This document shows, piece by piece, positions 9,384 through 18,569 of a DNA stretch of 42,792 bases. Made by a program: the position numbers and the translations under genes. Location of the stretch: NCBI GenBank assembly GCA_910586455.1, contig CAJUHX010000011.1:1-42792 (forward strand). The letters are read 5' to 3'. The notes under the pieces are model-generated. The model had not been told where the DNA came from and did not search any database. It was given only the letters and a program-made list of their open reading frames with translations. How positions within the stretch are numbered: the first letter of the stretch is position 1; every line of letters begins with the position of its first letter. The stretch is from an uncultured Muribaculaceae bacterium. GTDB lineage: Bacteria > Bacteroidota > Bacteroidia > Bacteroidales > Muribaculaceae.

Positions 9384-10429
9384 TCCGCGAACAACTCACA
9401 GACAACAACTGCTGTGCCCAGGCACAGGAATTCAAGGCAGCCGATTACAAGAGCGACCAGAGTGTACGCTGGTGTCCGGGCTGCGGCGACCACGCCATCC
9501 TCAACACGCTCCACAAGGCAATGGCCGAACTCGGCGTGCCCCCGCACCGCATAGCGGTAATCTCGGGCATCGGCTGCAGCTCGCGTCTGCCCTATTATAT
9601 GAACACCTACGGTTTCCACACCATCCATGGCCGTGCAGCAGCAATCGCCACAGGCTTCAAGGTGGCCAATCCCGAGATGACCGTATGGCAGGTTAGTGGC
9701 GACGGCGACGGCCTTGCCATCGGCGGCAACCACTTCATACATGCCATCCGCCGCAACGTCGATATCAACATGCTGCTGTTCAACAACAAGATATACGGCC
9801 TCACCAAGGGTCAGTATTCGCCTACCTGCGAGCGCGGCTTTGTGTCGAAATCGTCGCCCTACGGCACTACCGAAGACCCATTCATTCCTGCAGAACTGGT
9901 ATTCGGTGCCCGCGGCAACTTCTTCGCACGCTCAATCGATGTTGACCTGGAAACCTCGCGCGAGGTTATGGTGGCCGCAGGCCGTCACAAAGGTACTTCG
10001 GTGGTTGAAGTGCTGCAGAACTGCATGATATTCAACAACGGTGTACACAACCGCTATGCCGACCGCGCCGTACGCGCCGACCGGACCATACATCTGCGCC
10101 ACGGCGAAAAGATGATATTCGGCGCCGACTCCAACAAAGCTCTGGTGCAGGACGGCTTCCTGCTCAAGGCCGTGACCATTGGCGAGGACGGCTATACCCT
10201 CGACGATGTGCTTGTACACGACGCACACTGCACCAGCAACTTCCTGCACCAACAGCTGGCCATGATGGACGGCGACAGCCTGCCTCTGGCTGTGGGCGTG
10301 ATTCGCGATGTCGACACTCCCACATACGACGAGTCTGTAAGCGAGCAGGTGCGCGAAGTACGCACCCACAAGGGCTTTGACAGCCTGCGCTCGATGATTC
10401 TCGCCGGTGATACCTGGACGGTGGAATAA
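9380..10429 (+). CDS. korB: 2-oxoacid:ferredoxin oxidoreductase beta subunit
   Basis: The thiamine-diphosphate-binding partner of KorA. The 349 residues show WCPGCGDH near residues 31-38, GIGCSSR near 61-67, HGRA, and the ThDP/Mg2+ motif GDGDGLAIGGNH near 106-117 with downstream NNKIYGLTKGQ. The C-terminus carries an extended tail typical of Bacteroidota KorB. No extra ferredoxin-like cluster subunit is encoded next to it, so it is a two-subunit enzyme. A 15-bp hairpin follows at 10438-10491 before the next gene. Confidence 0.93.
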   Translation: MIREQLTDNNCCAQAQEFKAADYKSDQSVRWCPGCGDHAILNTLHKAMAELGVPPHRIAVISGIGCSSRLPYYMNTYGFHTIHGRAAAIATGFKVANPEMTVWQVSGDGDGLAIGGNHFIHAIRRNVDINMLLFNNKIYGLTKGQYSPTCERGFVSKSSPYGTTEDPFIPAELVFGARGNFFARSIDVDLETSREVMVAAGRHKGTSVVEVLQNCMIFNNGVHNRYADRAVRADRTIHLRHGEKMIFGADSNKALVQDGFLLKAVTIGEDGYTLDDVLVHDAHCTSNFLHQQLAMMDGDSLPLAVGVIRDVDTPTYDESVSEQVREVRTHKGFDSLRSMILAGDTWTVE

Positions 10430-10437
10430 TATCTGAA

Positions 10438-10491
10438 TCCGAGGGTTTTGCAGACTCCAAGCTTTGGCATGGGGGATGCAGAACCCTCGGA
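10438..10491 (+). repeat. Long hairpin between korB and the next gene
   Basis: Bases 10438-10452 pair with 10477-10491 in 15 uninterrupted pairs including one G-U. The 24-base loop can itself form a small CCAA/TTGG stem. No T-run follows, so it does not look like a standard terminator. It ends 15 bases before the ATG at 10507, close enough to affect translation initiation or to act as a processing site. Confidence 0.7.
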
Positions 10492-10506
10492 TCCAATCAC
10501 ACGAAC

Positions 10507-12213
10507 ATGGAAAGACTACAGTTATACATCAGTAAATCGCTCAGAGGGTTCAAGACCCTTACCGACATCAACGGTACCGATAGTACCCGCAGGCATGTGC
10601 GCGACCTGCGAGTGGCTTTGGAATCCGTAGCCTACGATTCGGCAGAGAAATGCGTGTTCTACCTCATACAATATGTCGAGGGGGCCACATTCTTTACCAT
10701 TCTGCGCACTATACCCGATAAGCCGCTCGACCATCTCGCAGCCACCATAGCCGTGCCCGAAAGGCTGCTTGTAAGTGCCGACGACCTTTACAAAATCATA
10801 CGCGAGGTTACACGCAAGGTGTCGAACCCAGGCATGAACGCCGACGACATCGCGCAGCTTCGCGCTCTTTTGGCCAAGGAATATCCGGCTAAAGCCGACG
10901 ACGCCGTGCAGGTGCCCTCCGAGGGACGCCTGTTTGCATGCCGCAGTTTCGGCGGCGACACCGGACTGACTTTACGCGATTTTCTGGGCGAGAACCTTTA
11001 CCAGCCCATGTTCATACCATACGCCGGAGTGCTGCTTGTGGATGCCACGCTGCCTTTCCGGCTTACCGGCACCGATCTCAGCGACCGGCCGCTGAGCAAG
11101 GTTGTGACATTCCTGCCGCCCGAACATGTACCCGACTATGTGCCCCATGTATTCCACCACGTGTTCGACCGCCCGTTCAAGGTGGCTCTGGGCTCGGAGG
11201 TAGAGGTGGTGTGGCGGCGTTCCGGCTTTGAGGAACTGGTGAGCAGAATCACTGTCGATGCCGACGGCATGCGCCCCGAAACTCCCGCTACCGACGATAC
11301 CCGAAAGGTTATTTCGCCTGTTTCGTTCTTTGTGACCTCGCGCTCGTCGAACGACAGGCTCGAGCAGGTGTGCATACGCGTAAATGGCCGTGAAATCACC
11401 GAACGGCACAGCTTTACACGCGCCGAACTGGAGAATGCCGAAGTAAGCATTACATCGCCCGGATATTATCCCTACAACGGCAGACTCGACCTCGCCTCCA
11501 CTACACAGGCCCTGATTGAACTGTCCGAACGGCCCAAAAACAGCAACGCCACGGCTACCGCCGACCCCGAGATGATGCGTCAGGCAGCCAAGGCCACACG
11601 CCTGATGGACAGCAAATATGACAGCAGTGCCGACGGCAAGAAGTGGTGGATGAAATTACTGCTGGTGTTCGGCGGCGTTGTGATGGCGCTTGGATTATGT
11701 ATGCTGTTGATTCCCAGTCTTTTCTTCAGTAGCTCTTCAGAGCCTGTGGTGGCAGAATCCACCGAAGCGGATACCGTGGTTCCGTCGGCTTCAATCGCTG
11801 CCATGCGGATGGAAGCCGAGGCTCGGACTCAGCCTTCCGACAAGGCTGCAGCAAACGAACAGGCACAGCCTGCAGCCGAACCGGCACCGGCCGAAGCAAA
11901 TGATGCCGCCGCTGTAGAATTTCTCGACGGTAACAGCACCAAAGGATGGTGGAGCCAGGCCGACCTCGCCAAATATCCCGAACTCAAAGGCCTCTACGAC
12001 GACCTGAACAATTTTAACTTCGACGCCTTGATAAACAGCTGGCCCAAGAAGTTGCCGTCGTCGAAATGGATTGCTGATATAGCACGTCACGCCGGTGAGG
12101 CGCAGCGTAAGAAACTCGACCCCAAGAGCGGCAGCCACAGTCCGGTGTATACCGGCAGCGGTAAAATTCATCGCCGCGAGTATATCAACTGGGTCAACCG
12201 CCGACAGAACTGA
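10507..12213 (+). CDS. Unrecognised single-span membrane protein
   Basis: A 568-residue protein that I do not recognise. About 378 residues precede one clear transmembrane helix (about 383-407, LLLVFGGVVMALGLCMLLIP). An Ala/Pro/Glu-rich linker (about 410-465) and a short C-terminal domain with several Trp and Lys residues follow. There is no signal peptide, so the N-terminal part is probably cytoplasmic and the C-terminal part periplasmic. The N-terminal region contains beta-rich stretches with no catalytic motif that I can name. It lies between korB and a GH31 gene, which gives little functional hint. The ATG at 10507 follows a strong hairpin. Confidence 0.75.
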   Translation: MERLQLYISKSLRGFKTLTDINGTDSTRRHVRDLRVALESVAYDSAEKCVFYLIQYVEGATFFTILRTIPDKPLDHLAATIAVPERLLVSADDLYKIIREVTRKVSNPGMNADDIAQLRALLAKEYPAKADDAVQVPSEGRLFACRSFGGDTGLTLRDFLGENLYQPMFIPYAGVLLVDATLPFRLTGTDLSDRPLSKVVTFLPPEHVPDYVPHVFHHVFDRPFKVALGSEVEVVWRRSGFEELVSRITVDADGMRPETPATDDTRKVISPVSFFVTSRSSNDRLEQVCIRVNGREITERHSFTRAELENAEVSITSPGYYPYNGRLDLASTTQALIELSERPKNSNATATADPEMMRQAAKATRLMDSKYDSSADGKKWWMKLLLVFGGVVMALGLCMLLIPSLFFSSSSEPVVAESTEADTVVPSASIAAMRMEAEARTQPSDKAAANEQAQPAAEPAPAEANDAAAVEFLDGNSTKGWWSQADLAKYPELKGLYDDLNNFNFDALINSWPKKLPSSKWIADIARHAGEAQRKKLDPKSGSHSPVYTGSGKIHRREYINWVNRRQN

Positions 12214-12245
12214 TTTTTAACATTGAGATAAAATACTTACTTGAC

Positions 12246-14618
12246 ATGAAATACACCGAACGGGCATTTGTAGCCCTTGGCATTATGATGCTGCCTGCGG
12301 CAGGGCAGGCATACACTGCCGACGTAGTGACAGATGCCGGTCGAACGCTGCGCGTAACAGCTCTGACCGACAACATTATCCGTGTAACCAACTTAGCCAA
12401 GGGCGAAACCGAATTCGTCGGACCTGCGTCGGCACTCGACCTTGCGCACTCCACCGCCTCCGTCACAGCCACACAGAGCGCCGACGGCCATATTATTTTC
12501 TTCACCACCGCCGCCGGTGTCGACTGCTCGATTAATGCCCATACCGGCGGTGTGACCATTATGTCCGGTGAGTCCGGCGCGAACAGCATCGTTAGCGACA
12601 ACGGCGTGCGTACACTGGCCTCCGGTCGCAGGCGCATCGACCTGTACACCACCGCCGCCGGTTCGTTCTACGGCGCCGGCGAACGTGGCCATAAACTTAA
12701 CCTGCGCGGCGACACCCTGGTGATGTACAACCGCCAAAATTACGGCTACACCGGCAGCGATCCCCGCATAAGCCAGATGAATATATGTATGCCGCTGTTT
12801 CTCAGCACCGACGGCTTTGCTCTTGTGTTCGACGACTATGCGGCAGCCGAAATGATACTGTCCAATCCAATCAGCTATATCAGCGAAACCGAACGTCCTG
12901 TTTCGTATTATTATATAAGCGGCGTTGGCAGCATGGCCGACCTTAGCGAGCAGCTGAGCATGCTTACCGGTCGCCAGCAGCTGCCCCCGTTCTGGGCATT
13001 GGGCTACATAACATCGAAATACGGCTATCATGACCGCGCCGAGGCTATCGGCACTATTGATACGCTGAAAAAACACGGCTACCCTGTCGACGGCATGGTC
13101 CTCGACCTGTACTGGTACGGCAAGGAGCAGGATATGGGCCGTCTGGCCTGGGAGCCGAAGCAATGGCCCAAGCACCGGCAGATGCTCGACCGTCTTAAAA
13201 AGCAGGGCGTGAACATGGTGGCCATATCCCAACCATACGTGCTGCGCAACGGCAAGGCCATCGATAACTACCGCATGGCCGACAGCCTGGGCATGTTTGT
13301 GCAGAACCCCGCCGGCGGCCATCAGGAAGTGAAAATCTGGGTAGGCGAAGGTGGTATGTGGGATGTAAGCAATCCCGACACACGCGCCTGGCTGTCAGAG
13401 CGCTATAAAAGTCTGACCGACGGCGGCATTACCGGCTGGTGGGGTGACCTGGGCGAGCCCGAGGTGCATCCCGAAACGGGCGTGCATGCCAACGGCCTTA
13501 CAGCCCGACTGTACCACAACCAGTACGGCAACGACTGGTCGTCGATTATCTACGATATGTTCAGGCAGGAATATCCCGACACGCGCCTTATGACCATGAT
13601 GCGCGGTGGCACCACCGGCCTGCAGCGCTACAGCGTGTATCCGTGGAGTACCGACGTGTCGCGCTCATGGGGAGGTCTGGAGCCACAGGTGGTGATAATG
13701 CTCAACTCCGGTCTGAGCGGTCTGGGCTATATGGGCCACGATGTGGGCGGCTTTGCCGTCGACCCCGAGCATCCGTACGACCCCGAACTATATGTGCGCT
13801 GGTTGCAGTTAGGCCTATTCTCGCCCATACTGCGCACTCACTCGCAGGTATACTCCGAGCCGTACAACTATCCGCAGCATGCCGCCATGGTGCAGGGCCT
13901 GATAAAAGACCGCTACCGCTGGCTGCCATACAACTATACCCTGGCCTACGAAAATGCCGCTAAGGGCTGGCCGCTGGTGCGTCCGCTTGAATTCCACGGC
14001 AAGGCTACTGGCCGTTTCGACAATGTCCGCGACGAGTACCTCTGGGGGCGCGACGTGCTTGTGGCACCGGTGATGACTCAGGGTGCCGCGAGTCGCAAGG
14101 TTGTGTTCCCCTGCGGCCTGTGGTACGACTATAACAATCCCCTGCAGACATACTGCTGCAAGGATACCGCCGACTACGCTGCTCCTCTGTCGGTGCTTCC
14201 GCTGTTTGTACGGGCCGGAGCCTTCCTGCCAATGGCAGAATATGCCATGGACAACACCGGCGACTATAATCCGGCTGAAATCAGCGTGCGCTACTATCGC
14301 CAGGCGGAAGGCAAAAGCTCGTTTACCATGTACGACGACGACCGGCTCTCGGCTACTTCGCTCGCTCAGGGCCGCTACCGCCTCACCACTTTCACCTCCG
14401 ATGTGAAAGCCGACGGCAGTACCGAACTGACCGTCAGTACCGAAGGCAGCTACAAAGGCGCGCCATCTAAAGTGAGATACAACTTCAGCCTGTATGGCTT
14501 CAAGACAGCTCCGGCAGCTGTAGAGGCCGACGGCAAGCCCGTGAAATTCAGCTATGACGCAGCCCGTGGCTGTGTGGACTTCAGCCTTGCCGACCCTGAA
14601 AAAATTTTGATAAAATAA
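12246..14618 (+). CDS. Glycoside hydrolase family 31 (alpha-glucosidase-like)
   Basis: A retaining alpha-glycosidase of family GH31, probably periplasmic or surface-bound because of the signal peptide (residues 1-22, cleavage after GQA). The N-terminal beta-sandwich is followed by the catalytic barrel. The nucleophile is Asp401 in WWGDLGEPE and the likely acid/base is Asp470 in STDVSRSW. The LRTHSQ motif and a C-terminal beta-domain complete 790 residues, a usual length. Family members act on alpha-glucosides, alpha-xylosides or alpha-galactosides, and the sequence does not settle which. No SusC/SusD pair or sugar regulator is nearby, so it is not part of an obvious polysaccharide utilisation locus. 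Confidence 0.9.
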   Translation: MKYTERAFVALGIMMLPAAGQAYTADVVTDAGRTLRVTALTDNIIRVTNLAKGETEFVGPASALDLAHSTASVTATQSADGHIIFFTTAAGVDCSINAHTGGVTIMSGESGANSIVSDNGVRTLASGRRRIDLYTTAAGSFYGAGERGHKLNLRGDTLVMYNRQNYGYTGSDPRISQMNICMPLFLSTDGFALVFDDYAAAEMILSNPISYISETERPVSYYYISGVGSMADLSEQLSMLTGRQQLPPFWALGYITSKYGYHDRAEAIGTIDTLKKHGYPVDGMVLDLYWYGKEQDMGRLAWEPKQWPKHRQMLDRLKKQGVNMVAISQPYVLRNGKAIDNYRMADSLGMFVQNPAGGHQEVKIWVGEGGMWDVSNPDTRAWLSERYKSLTDGGITGWWGDLGEPEVHPETGVHANGLTARLYHNQYGNDWSSIIYDMFRQEYPDTRLMTMMRGGTTGLQRYSVYPWSTDVSRSWGGLEPQVVIMLNSGLSGLGYMGHDVGGFAVDPEHPYDPELYVRWLQLGLFSPILRTHSQVYSEPYNYPQHAAMVQGLIKDRYRWLPYNYTLAYENAAKGWPLVRPLEFHGKATGRFDNVRDEYLWGRDVLVAPVMTQGAASRKVVFPCGLWYDYNNPLQTYCCKDTADYAAPLSVLPLFVRAGAFLPMAEYAMDNTGDYNPAEISVRYYRQAEGKSSFTMYDDDRLSATSLAQGRYRLTTFTSDVKADGSTELTVSTEGSYKGAPSKVRYNFSLYGFKTAPAAVEADGKPVKFSYDAARGCVDFSLADPEKILIK

Positions 14619-14636
14619 CTAAAACCTATATTGAAC

Positions 14637-15239
14637 ATGTTTTCCGGAATAGTAGAAGAAGCCGCTACAGTGGTATCGGCACAGATGACCGACGGCAACC
14701 TTCAGTTGCGTGTACAAAGCTCTTTCGCCAATGAACTGAAAATCGACCAGTCGGTGGCACATAACGGCGTATGTCTGACAGTGGTGGAACTCTATCCCGA
14801 CTCGTCGTATACCGTAACAGCCATTCAGGAAACACTCGACCGCTCAAATCTGGGCCTGCTCAAGGCCGGCGATAAGGTAAACCTCGAACGCTCGATGATG
14901 CTCAACGGACGCCTCGACGGACATATCGTGCAGGGCCATGTCGACTGCACTGCCGTATGCACCGCGGTAGAGGAAGTCGACGGCAGCCACTACTTCAGTT
15001 TCCGCTATGATATTCCGGTGGAGATGGCCCGCAAAGGCTACATGACAGTGGAAAAAGGTTCGGTGACAGTCAACGGCGTAAGCCTGACCGTTTGCGACAG
15101 CACCCGCGACTCATTCCGCGTGGCTATCATACCCTATACCCTCGAGCATACCAACTTCTGCCGTATCAAGGAAGGCTCGGTGGTGAACCTCGAGTTCGAC
15201 ATCATAGGCAAGTATCTGGCCAAGCTCAAGGAATTCTGA
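14637..15239 (+). CDS. ribE: Riboflavin synthase, alpha subunit
   Basis: Catalyses dismutation of two 6,7-dimethyl-8-ribityllumazine molecules into riboflavin and the pyrimidinedione. The protein begins MFSGIVEE, the family N-terminus, so the ATG at 14637 is chosen over a TTG six bases earlier. The 200 residues form two homologous lumazine-binding barrels, visible as HNGVCLTV in the first half and VNGVSLTV in the second. The enzyme that makes its substrate, ribH, is about 11 kb away on the opposite strand, so the pathway is split. No FMN riboswitch is visible upstream. Confidence 0.94.
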   Translation: MFSGIVEEAATVVSAQMTDGNLQLRVQSSFANELKIDQSVAHNGVCLTVVELYPDSSYTVTAIQETLDRSNLGLLKAGDKVNLERSMMLNGRLDGHIVQGHVDCTAVCTAVEEVDGSHYFSFRYDIPVEMARKGYMTVEKGSVTVNGVSLTVCDSTRDSFRVAIIPYTLEHTNFCRIKEGSVVNLEFDIIGKYLAKLKEF

Positions 15240-15260
15240 TATTTACCGGCCTGATTGCCA

Positions 15261-15623
15261 ATGAATATCGAGAGTATCCGCGACTATTGCCTGTCGCTGC
15301 CGGCCACAAGCGAGGATATGGCTTTTGGCGACGATTACCTGTTGCTGCGCGTGTGTGGCCGCATTTTCGCCTGTCTGGGTCTGGCACGCCCCGATTATTT
15401 TGTGCTCAAGGCCGATGCCGACTATGCCGCCGACCTGCGCGACCGCTATGCCGACATAGAACCGGCCTGGCACTGGAACAAAAAGTACTGGATTCAGCTG
15501 CGTGTCGGCGGAAGTCTGGGCGACGATTTTGTGCGCTCGCTTATCCGGCACAGCTATGCGCAGGTAGTGAAGAAACTGCCGCGGCGGGTGCGGCTGGAAT
15601 ACCCCGCCATTACTGAAATATGA
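15261..15623 (+). CDS. MmcQ/YjbR family protein
   Basis: A 120-residue protein of the YjbR/CyaY-like superfamily. The sequence has the typical order: a short helix with CLSLPATSEDMAFGDDY, a beta-sheet with the FACLGL and YFVLKAD strands, then WNKKYWIQL and a C-terminal helix. Members are often called DNA-binding by fold similarity, but no defined role is established. The ATG at 15261 is preferred over the TTG at 15255. The stop codon overlaps the TonB receptor start by four bases, so the two are probably co-translated. Confidence 0.85.
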   Translation: MNIESIRDYCLSLPATSEDMAFGDDYLLLRVCGRIFACLGLARPDYFVLKADADYAADLRDRYADIEPAWHWNKKYWIQLRVGGSLGDDFVRSLIRHSYAQVVKKLPRRVRLEYPAITEI

Positions 15624-17635
15624 CCGGATATATCACAGCGGCGCTTATGGCCATGACTGCAATGGCATCCTACGCCACGGAGCCGGCCGACAGTGCGGAA
15701 GTGCTCCACGAAGTGACCGTGAAGTCGCGGCGGGGCCTTTATAAACTCGGCGGAGCCACTAACAGCGAACTGATAACAGCCTCGGAACTCAGGCGCGCAG
15801 CCTGCTGTAATCTCGGCGAGAGTTTTACCACCAATCCGTCGGTCGACGTCAATTACAACGATGCCGCCACGGGAGCCAGGCAGATTCGTCTGCTGGGGCT
15901 GTCAGGCTCATACGTGCAGTTTCTGACAGAGAACATACCCAACTTCCGAGGCGCGGCGGCGCCTTACGCTCTAGGCTACGTGGCCGGGCCGTGGATGCAG
16001 TCGATACAGGTGTCGAAAGGCGCATCGTCGGTCAAAAACGGCTATGAGTCCATCACCGGTCAGATAAATGTGGAGATGAAAAAGCCGCAGTCCGACCCTC
16101 AGCTGTCGGTGAACATGTACTACGACATCATGAACAAACTCGAGGCCAACGTCGATGGCAACTGGCACTTCGGCCCCGAGTGGAGCGCAGGACTGCTTAC
16201 CCACTTCGAGAACGGCTTCAGCAGCCACGACGCCAATAGCGACGGTTTCGCCGACATGCCCCGGGTGCGCCAGCTGGCCCTGATGCCACGTGTGGCATAT
16301 CTGGGGAGCAGCTATGTGTTTCAGGCGGCCGGACGCTACATCGACGAACGCCGTACAGGCGGTCAGCTCGAAGGCCATGTGCATCACGACGGCGACATGC
16401 CACTGTACCGAATAAAGCTTGACACACGCCGCTGGGAGGCCTTTGCCAAAAATGCCCTTATGTACGACCGCGACAACGACGGCAATGTGGCACTGATAAT
16501 CTCCGGCTCCGGCCACAGCCAGAACGCCTTGTACGGTCTGCGTGTGTGCGACATCGACCAGCACGAATTCTATGCCTCTGCCATGTTCGAGCGCAAATGG
16601 TCGGAACGACATGCACTCAGCGCCGGCATTCAGACCAACTATGACCACTACCGATACCACACGCTCCTCAACCCCACGGTCACTGCCGCCGCAGCCACAT
16701 ACACCGAGCACGAGGCCGTGGCCGGCGCCTATGCCCAGTACACATACAACCTCGACGAGCGTCTGGTGGCTATGGCAGGCCTGCGCTACGACTGGAGCGA
16801 CCTCTACGGCTCCATGGTGACACCCCGCATGCACCTGCGGTGCAATCCGACTGCCGATGTAAGCCTGCACGCATCGGCGGGCCGCGGCTACCGCTCGCCT
16901 CATCCGCTGGCCGAGTACAGCTATCTGCTGGCTTCGTCGCGCCGCATGGAAATCAGCGGCGACCTCCGACGCGAGGCCGCATGGAACTTTGGCTTGGGCG
17001 GCAGCTGGACCCTGCACCCGCTGCAGAAGAAAACAACCCTTTCGGCCGAGTATTACCATACCACCTTCAGCAGTCAGCTTATGGCCAATCTCGACCGCAA
17101 CCCTCACGCCGTCGAAATATATTCGTCGCAGGGACGGTCGTACTCCCACTCGCTGCAGCTGGAGCTGAGTGTCGATGTGCTGAGCGAACTAAACCTTACC
17201 GCAGCCTGGCGTCTGACCGATGTCAAGGCCGACTATTACGGCGACGGACTGCAGCAGAAGCCGCTAACGCCGCGCAACAAAGGCCTGTTTACGCTGGGCT
17301 GGACTCCCAACATGGGGCTATGGCAGTTCGACCTCAGCTGCGCCATCAACGGTTCGGGGCGCATGCCGCGGCCATACACACTGGCCGACGGATCGCTGTC
17401 GTGGCCCGAGCGGTACAAAGCCTTTGCGCAGCTCAACGCACAGATTACCCGCAACTTCCGTCACTGGGCCATTTATCTGGGCGGGGAGAACCTTACCGCT
17501 TACCGCCAGAAAAATCCGGTTATCGGCGCCTCCGATCCCTGGGGCCCCGACTTCGACGCCACCATGGTGTACGGCCCGCTGCAGGGGGCAATGATTTACG
17601 TTGGTTTCCGTTATAATATCACCAAATACATCTGA
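15620..17635 (+). CDS. TonB-dependent receptor, probably for a metal ion
   Basis: An outer-membrane beta-barrel receptor of 671 residues. The order is a signal peptide (1-19), a TonB-box-like stretch near EVLHEVTVKS, and a plug domain (about 40-160, containing RQIRLLGLSGSYVQFLTENIP and VSKGASSVKNGYESITGQINV). The barrel follows and ends in an aromatic-rich final strand, IYVGFRYNITKYI. It lacks the N-terminal carboxypeptidase-like domain common in SusC proteins. The next gene, three bases on, encodes an HMA metal-binding protein. That pairing in Bacteroidota suggests copper or another heavy metal as substrate. This is inference from context. Confidence 0.9.
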   Translation: MTGYITAALMAMTAMASYATEPADSAEVLHEVTVKSRRGLYKLGGATNSELITASELRRAACCNLGESFTTNPSVDVNYNDAATGARQIRLLGLSGSYVQFLTENIPNFRGAAAPYALGYVAGPWMQSIQVSKGASSVKNGYESITGQINVEMKKPQSDPQLSVNMYYDIMNKLEANVDGNWHFGPEWSAGLLTHFENGFSSHDANSDGFADMPRVRQLALMPRVAYLGSSYVFQAAGRYIDERRTGGQLEGHVHHDGDMPLYRIKLDTRRWEAFAKNALMYDRDNDGNVALIISGSGHSQNALYGLRVCDIDQHEFYASAMFERKWSERHALSAGIQTNYDHYRYHTLLNPTVTAAAATYTEHEAVAGAYAQYTYNLDERLVAMAGLRYDWSDLYGSMVTPRMHLRCNPTADVSLHASAGRGYRSPHPLAEYSYLLASSRRMEISGDLRREAAWNFGLGGSWTLHPLQKKTTLSAEYYHTTFSSQLMANLDRNPHAVEIYSSQGRSYSHSLQLELSVDVLSELNLTAAWRLTDVKADYYGDGLQQKPLTPRNKGLFTLGWTPNMGLWQFDLSCAINGSGRMPRPYTLADGSLSWPERYKAFAQLNAQITRNFRHWAIYLGGENLTAYRQKNPVIGASDPWGPDFDATMVYGPLQGAMIYVGFRYNITKYI

Positions 17636-17638
17636 AAA

Positions 17639-17995
17639 ATGAAAAATATAATCACCATTCTGATGTTTGCGCTTGTCCTGGGCTTGGGCGCACAGCAGAT
17701 ACACGCCAAAGCCGCCCGCGAAAAAGCAGTGGCGGTATTCAAGCTCACGCCCCGGATGAGCTGCAGCAATTGTGAAAACAAAATCAAAAGCAATCTGCGC
17801 TTTGAAAAGGGGGTGAGTGAAATAGTCACCGACCTACGCTCGCAGACCGTGACCATCAGATACGATGCCGCCAAAACCGGAGTCGAAACCCTGCAGAAAG
17901 CATTCCGTAAAATCGGCTATCTTGCCGTGGAGGCCGACGGCGATACTCCTGCCGTATGCCCTGCTGACAGTGCAGCCGCACCAATATGCCGATAA
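17639..17995 (+). CDS. Secreted heavy-metal-associated (HMA) domain protein
   Basis: A 118-residue protein with a signal peptide (about 1-23, ending IHAKA) and one HMA domain. The metal-binding motif M-S-C-S-N-C is at residues 40-45 (Cys42, Cys45), the MxCxxC type that binds Cu(I) and similar soft metals. A short tail carries two more cysteines. It probably works as a periplasmic metal chaperone for the TonB receptor encoded immediately upstream. The 3' end overlaps or abuts the start of the next gene, depending on which ATG is used. Confidence 0.88.
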   Translation: MKNIITILMFALVLGLGAQQIHAKAAREKAVAVFKLTPRMSCSNCENKIKSNLRFEKGVSEIVTDLRSQTVTIRYDAAKTGVETLQKAFRKIGYLAVEADGDTPAVCPADSAAAPICR

Positions 17996-18564
17996 TCAAG
18001 GAGGTTATGACTGCCAAGGCAATACTTGTAATAGACATGCAGCGCGATTTCGTGCTGCCGTCGTCGGCCTGCTGCGTGGCCGGGGCTCAGGCCACAGTGC
18101 CAGCCATCAGCCGTATGCTCGACTATGCCCGCGCCCACGGCTGGGCGGTGATACACATAGTGAGGCGTCACCGGCCCGGGGGCGTTGATGCCGAGTCCTT
18201 CCGTCGCCATCTGTTTGCCGACGGCGGCCAATTTTGTGTCGAGGGCAGCGAGGGCGTCCGCATAGTCAGCGGACTCGAGCCCCGGCCCGGCGACTATGTG
18301 GTGGCCAAGACCCGTTTCGACGCATTTTTCCGCACCGACCTTGAGGTACTTCTGCGCGGACTTGGCACCGAAGAAGTGTATATTTGCGGCACCCAGTACC
18401 CCAACTGTGTGCGCTCTACGGCAGTTGGAGCCATGGAACGCGACTATGTCGTAACCGTGCTGACCGACTGCTGCAGTGCCGCCACATCCGCCGTAGCCGA
18501 GGCCAACATCGCCGACATGCTTGCCATGGGCATACGGTGCCGGCCCTCAGGCGAGATAATGTAA
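17986..18564 (+). CDS. Isochorismatase/nicotinamidase-family cysteine hydrolase
   Basis: A hydrolase of the isochorismatase-like fold. The catalytic triad can be read as Asp in VIDMQRDF, Lys in VVAKTRFDAF, and Cys in TQYPNCVRST. The adjacent segment has the expected cis-peptide region. Length is 192 residues from the ATG at 17986, or 185 from the ATG at 18007. The latter gives the more typical start (MTAKAILVIDMQ) but would place a purine-rich AAGGAGG only two bases before it, so the start is uncertain. Substrates in the family include nicotinamide, isochorismate and other amides; none is indicated here. It converges with pfkB with only five bases between the stop codons. Confidence 0.87.
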   Translation: MPIIKEVMTAKAILVIDMQRDFVLPSSACCVAGAQATVPAISRMLDYARAHGWAVIHIVRRHRPGGVDAESFRRHLFADGGQFCVEGSEGVRIVSGLEPRPGDYVVAKTRFDAFFRTDLEVLLRGLGTEEVYICGTQYPNCVRSTAVGAMERDYVVTVLTDCCSAATSAVAEANIADMLAMGIRCRPSGEIM

Positions 18565-18569
18565 CGTAT

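Noticed and set aside
15971..17149. A 392-codon minus-strand frame opposite the TonB receptor gene
   Set aside because: The receptor frame has a signal peptide, plug motifs and a beta-barrel end; the opposite frame has none.
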